Source of the DNA: DAIOHQ01 sp036744635 | GTDB taxonomy: Bacteria > Planctomycetota > Phycisphaerae > Tepidisphaerales > Tepidisphaeraceae | Length of the DNA stretch: 15,283 nucleotides | Direction: 5' to 3' | NCBI GenBank assembly: GCA_036744635.1 | Contig: DAIOHQ010000107.1 | Location: forward strand, 1 to 15,283 | Part shown: positions 12,838-15,283 of the stretch, piece after piece | How the letters are laid out: each line of letters opens with the position of its first letter | Position numbering within the stretch: the first letter of the stretch is position 1 | Notes under the pieces: model-generated | What the model was told of the DNA's origin: nothing | Seen by the model: the letters and a program-made list of their open reading frames with translations, nothing else | Databases searched by the model: none | Made by a program: the position numbers and the translations under genes

Positions 12838-14247
12838 TCATTTCGCCGGCCGCGTCGCGGGGTTGCGGCTGGTCGAGACGCTGGCCGCTTTGCCCGACCA
12901 TATCGGATACTGCTGCATCGCCATATCCACCGTAATCTCCAGCGCATCCGGATCGTCGCGCACGATTGCCTGGCTCTTGAGCTGCTCCTGCACGTGCTCG
13001 CGCAGCTCGCTGAACTGCCGCGATTCCAGCTTGTCGCGAATCTCCTGCTGCACCGCCGGATCCTCGAATGGCCGCACCTCCCCCTTGTCCTTCTGCACCA
13101 CTTTGGCCACGTACAACGCCCCGTGGTCCTGCACCACATCCGTCACCTTCCCCACCGCCGTCGCCCACACCGCCTTCTCCACATCCTCCAAAACGCTCGC
13201 CCCCTTCTGGATCGACTCCGGCTTGCCCTCTTCGGCCTTGCCCTTCAGCCGCTGGTCGTTGTTTTCCGACTTCGCCATCTCCACAAAATCCTGCCCCGCC
13301 GCCCCGCGCTCGCGAATGCTCTTCGCCCGCCGCAGCGCGTCGGCTTCGCGCTCGTCCGCCTTGGCCGCAATCTTGATCAGGAAAAAACTCACCTGATCGT
13401 GCTTGGTGAATTCCTTGTCGCGGTTGATCGCATAATAGCGCCGCAGGTCATTGGCACCCACCTGAATCTTCGGCACGACCTTCTTTTGATAAAATACCTG
13501 GCTCATGTTGAGCCGATAGCGGTCCTGGATCATCTCCTCGAACGTCTGGTCGCGGGCGTTACGCCGGGCCAATTCCAGCGAACCCCCGGCGGCGGTGATC
13601 TGCTGCTGCCGCCACTGCGCGGTGAGCGCATCGGCCAGATTCTTCTCCTCCGGCTCGAGCAACCGCTCGGCCGCCGCGAATTCCAGCTCGTTGTTCACCT
13701 GCGTCGCGATCGCCTTCTGAATCTGAATGCGGGCATAGGCGCGAAACTCCTGCGGCCCCATCTCCCGCGCCTTGGCCGCCAGATCCGGCGCGATGGATGC
13801 GATCACCTTGTTGGCGTAAATCGGCGTCCCGTTCACCTCCGCCACGATCGTTCCCAGCGTGATGTATTTCCCCGACGATGCCCCGCGCGTCGTCGCCCCC
13901 CCCTGCCCGGCCGGCGCGGTCGCAGGCGCAGTCGCTGCCGGCGTCCGCTGCGGCGCTGGCGCGGGCGCGGCCACATTCTCCTTCACCAGCGGAGAAATAT
14001 TATGCACCGTGTCGTTCGTATGTTCCCTGGGCGCGCGCTCGCGCGGCCGATCCCGCTCCACCGGCACCGCACCCGGCTGATCCACCGGCGACACCGGCTC
14101 CTCGTCCATCCGGCGCCGGTCATAAAACACATCCGATGTCATTGGCCGCGCCGACTGATGTCCGCAGCCAAGCATTTCCCCCGCCAGCAAAAACGCCAGC
14201 ACCAAGCCCCCAACGCGCACAGAATTGCCGGATTTCATGAGATTCAT
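12838..14247 (-). CDS. SurA/PpiC-like peptidyl-prolyl isomerase, exported, possible lipoprotein
   Basis: Extracytoplasmic folding factor of the parvulin class. From the ATG at 14247 it has 469 residues. A basic start and hydrophobic stretch (VGGLVLAFLLAGEML) end in GC with Cys28, a marginal lipobox (Met-Leu-Gly-Cys). A disordered Pro/Ala/Thr-rich linker (about 91-127) follows. The SurA-like N-terminal domain starts at VAEVNGTPIYANKVIASI (135-152), with charged helices to about 260. The parvulin domain spans about 283-388 and includes VSFFLIKI, FVEMAKSENND and VGKVTDVVQDHGALYVAKVV. It ends with a helical tail and a basic Ser/Thr/Arg-rich C-terminus. A TTG directly before the ATG is also in frame. 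No strong Shine-Dalgarno site is present. It starts 12 nt after the SIS-like gene's stop, so the two are probably co-transcribed. Activity towards a particular client cannot be inferred. Confidence 0.82.
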   Translation of the reverse strand: MNLMKSGNSVRVGGLVLAFLLAGEMLGCGHQSARPMTSDVFYDRRRMDEEPVSPVDQPGAVPVERDRPRERAPREHTNDTVHNISPLVKENVAAPAPAPQRTPAATAPATAPAGQGGATTRGASSGKYITLGTIVAEVNGTPIYANKVIASIAPDLAAKAREMGPQEFRAYARIQIQKAIATQVNNELEFAAAERLLEPEEKNLADALTAQWRQQQITAAGGSLELARRNARDQTFEEMIQDRYRLNMSQVFYQKKVVPKIQVGANDLRRYYAINRDKEFTKHDQVSFFLIKIAAKADEREADALRRAKSIRERGAAGQDFVEMAKSENNDQRLKGKAEEGKPESIQKGASVLEDVEKAVWATAVGKVTDVVQDHGALYVAKVVQKDKGEVRPFEDPAVQQEIRDKLESRQFSELREHVQEQLKSQAIVRDDPDALEITVDMAMQQYPIWSGKAASVSTSRNPATRPAK

Positions 14248-14259
14248 CAATTCGCCACT

Positions 14260-15273
14260 CTACTCCCACCCCATCCGCTCCGCCAACTCCGCCACCAGCG
14301 CAAAATACGCCATCGTGTGCGCGCTGCTACTCATCGGCAGCATGCGCACGCTATACCCCGGAATGTCCACCGTCGCATCCGTCGGCCGCCACGGCAAATC
14401 CAGCCACAAAAGCTGCTCCGACTCCTCCAGCCCGCGCCGACCATACGGCGTGTGATAGATCATCTTGATCCCCCGCGCCGCGATCGCTTTCAAATCCTCG
14501 TGAATCACCGGCGAATATCCAAAGTGAATCGCCACGTCCCCCGCACCCAAATCCGCCGGCAGCGACCGGCTCAGATCCGACACCGACCCGCCCCACTCGA
14601 TCGGATACTTCGTGTTTTCTTTGACCCCCAGAATCTGCGGATACGCGTGCCCCACCGCCACCGTCCAGATCCGCTTGCCATTCTTCCTGGCCGCCGCCAG
14701 CCATTCCCCCGCCCGCGACAGCTTCGCCTGCTGTCCGCGCAATACCTCGTAAATCCTCCCCAGCTCCTCCAGAAACGCCCCCGCCGCATACCCCGGCGCC
14801 AGCGGCGGAATATACCGCGCATCATCATGAAACAACTCCGGCTTCCACGGCTCGCGGCGGTTGCTGTCCGGCATGAAAAAAGCATTGCGCGTCCAGGCCC
14901 CTTCCAGCCAGACGCTCATCCACAAGATCGGCATGCGCTCCGCCCGCGTGCAGGCCGCCACCATCTCCCCCGCCGTGATCCACCCGCGCACAAACTGATC
15001 GAACTCGCGCAGCGACGCCAGCGGCCGAACCGCGCCATGCCCATACATCCCTTCCTCCGCCCCCGGCCCGCCGGTGAAGCCCGCAAACCGCGACCCATCC
15101 ACCGCCGCCAGATCCTCCGCCCGCCCATTCACAAAAAGGTTCCCCGGCTTGTCGCGCAATTCCTGCAATAATTTATCGTCCGCCGCATCCCATTCCCGCG
15201 GATCGGGCACCGTGAAATAAGCCACATCATTCGCCCCCCGCGGCCCCTTGTAGCGCTCCTTCACCCCCCCCAA
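14260..15273 (-). CDS. SIS-domain-like protein of unknown function (start uncertain, may run off right edge)
   Basis: Predicted cytosolic protein, 337 residues as read from a TTG at 15273. The frame stays open to the window edge, so the true start may lie outside. GTG at 15264 is an alternative; everything upstream of it is runs of G. The C-terminal half (about 165-335) resembles a SIS (sugar isomerase) fold: a helix LEELGRIYEVLRGQQAKL, strand RIWTVAVGHA (201-210), WGGSVSDLSRSLPADLGAGDVAIHFGYSP (227-255) and GIKMIYHTPY (268-277). The N-terminal half has a similar strand-helix layout (NLFVNGRAEDLAAV at 45-58, FAGFTGG), suggesting tandem SIS-like modules. No active-site set was recognised. I know proteins of this look from planctomycetes only as hypothetical. 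It is the first gene visible in the isomerase-RDD-ribBA run. Confidence 0.6.
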   Translation of the reverse strand: MGGVKERYKGPRGANDVAYFTVPDPREWDAADDKLLQELRDKPGNLFVNGRAEDLAAVDGSRFAGFTGGPGAEEGMYGHGAVRPLASLREFDQFVRGWITAGEMVAACTRAERMPILWMSVWLEGAWTRNAFFMPDSNRREPWKPELFHDDARYIPPLAPGYAAGAFLEELGRIYEVLRGQQAKLSRAGEWLAAARKNGKRIWTVAVGHAYPQILGVKENTKYPIEWGGSVSDLSRSLPADLGAGDVAIHFGYSPVIHEDLKAIAARGIKMIYHTPYGRRGLEESEQLLWLDLPWRPTDATVDIPGYSVRMLPMSSSAHTMAYFALVAELAERMGWE

Positions 15274-15283
15274 TCCCCCCCCC

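Noticed and set aside
12703..15171. Long plus-strand open frame of 822 codons
   Set aside because: It is antisense to the SIS-like, isomerase and part of the RDD genes. The product is dominated by Arg, His, Pro and Leu, as expected from the complement of G+C-rich coding sequence, and has no recognisable domain.
1..15283. CRISPR array, tRNA, rRNA, transposase or phage genes
   Set aside because: No regularly spaced direct repeats, cloverleaf-like segments, conserved rRNA stretches or transposase/integrase motifs were seen on either strand. The repeats found are palindromic intergenic elements.

Overview
The window is a G+C-rich bacterial chromosome segment. It most resembles a planctomycete, perhaps Phycisphaerae, but this is an inference. 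It rests on a PEP-CTERM protein ending in VPEPASLGLGLLGAAA plus an arginine cluster, dispersed complex I genes, an enlarged NuoH, several starts without a Shine-Dalgarno site, and REP/MITE-like intergenic palindromes. No rRNA, tRNA, CRISPR array, transposase or phage gene was seen. Both edges cut genes: a PilT-type ATPase on the left and a SIS-like protein on the right.

Layout. At 1-667 (-) lies the N-terminal half of a PilT-like twitching/retraction ATPase, divergent from a beta-hydroxyacid dehydrogenase at 888-1778 (+). At 1813-4787 (-) lie nuoH, a PEP-CTERM exported protein and nuoI, in that transcriptional order. The secreted protein gene, with its own Shine-Dalgarno site and a terminator, splits two complex I genes that are normally adjacent, and no other nuo gene is present. 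The region 4788-5156 is non-coding and carries an 81-bp MITE-like palindrome. At 5157-7019 (+) is a GT39/PMT-type membrane glycosyltransferase, then a REP pair (BIME) at 7030-7171. At 7242-8492 (+) is an orphan RnfD/NqrB-family membrane protein that lacks the canonical flavinylation motif. A perfect 38-bp palindrome at 8512-8549 separates it from the convergent next block.

At 8546-15283 (-) transcription runs from the right edge leftwards: SIS-like protein, SurA/PpiC-like peptidyl-prolyl isomerase, RDD membrane protein and bifunctional riboflavin enzyme RibBA are tightly packed and probably form one operon. A 274-bp leader follows and then an APC-superfamily transporter with a C-terminal universal-stress-protein domain. 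That leader holds conserved blocks of the ydaO-type c-di-AMP riboswitch. The transporter keeps most of the residues I recall as K+ ligands in Bacillus KimA. Together they look like a c-di-AMP-controlled potassium importer, the best-supported regulatory system in the window.

The other items most worth a second look are the PEP-CTERM gene inside nuoHI, the roughly 60-residue periplasmic insertion in NuoH, the degenerate orphan RnfD-like protein, and a set of genes whose -10-like hexamers sit 6-10 nt before the start codon, suggesting leaderless mRNAs.
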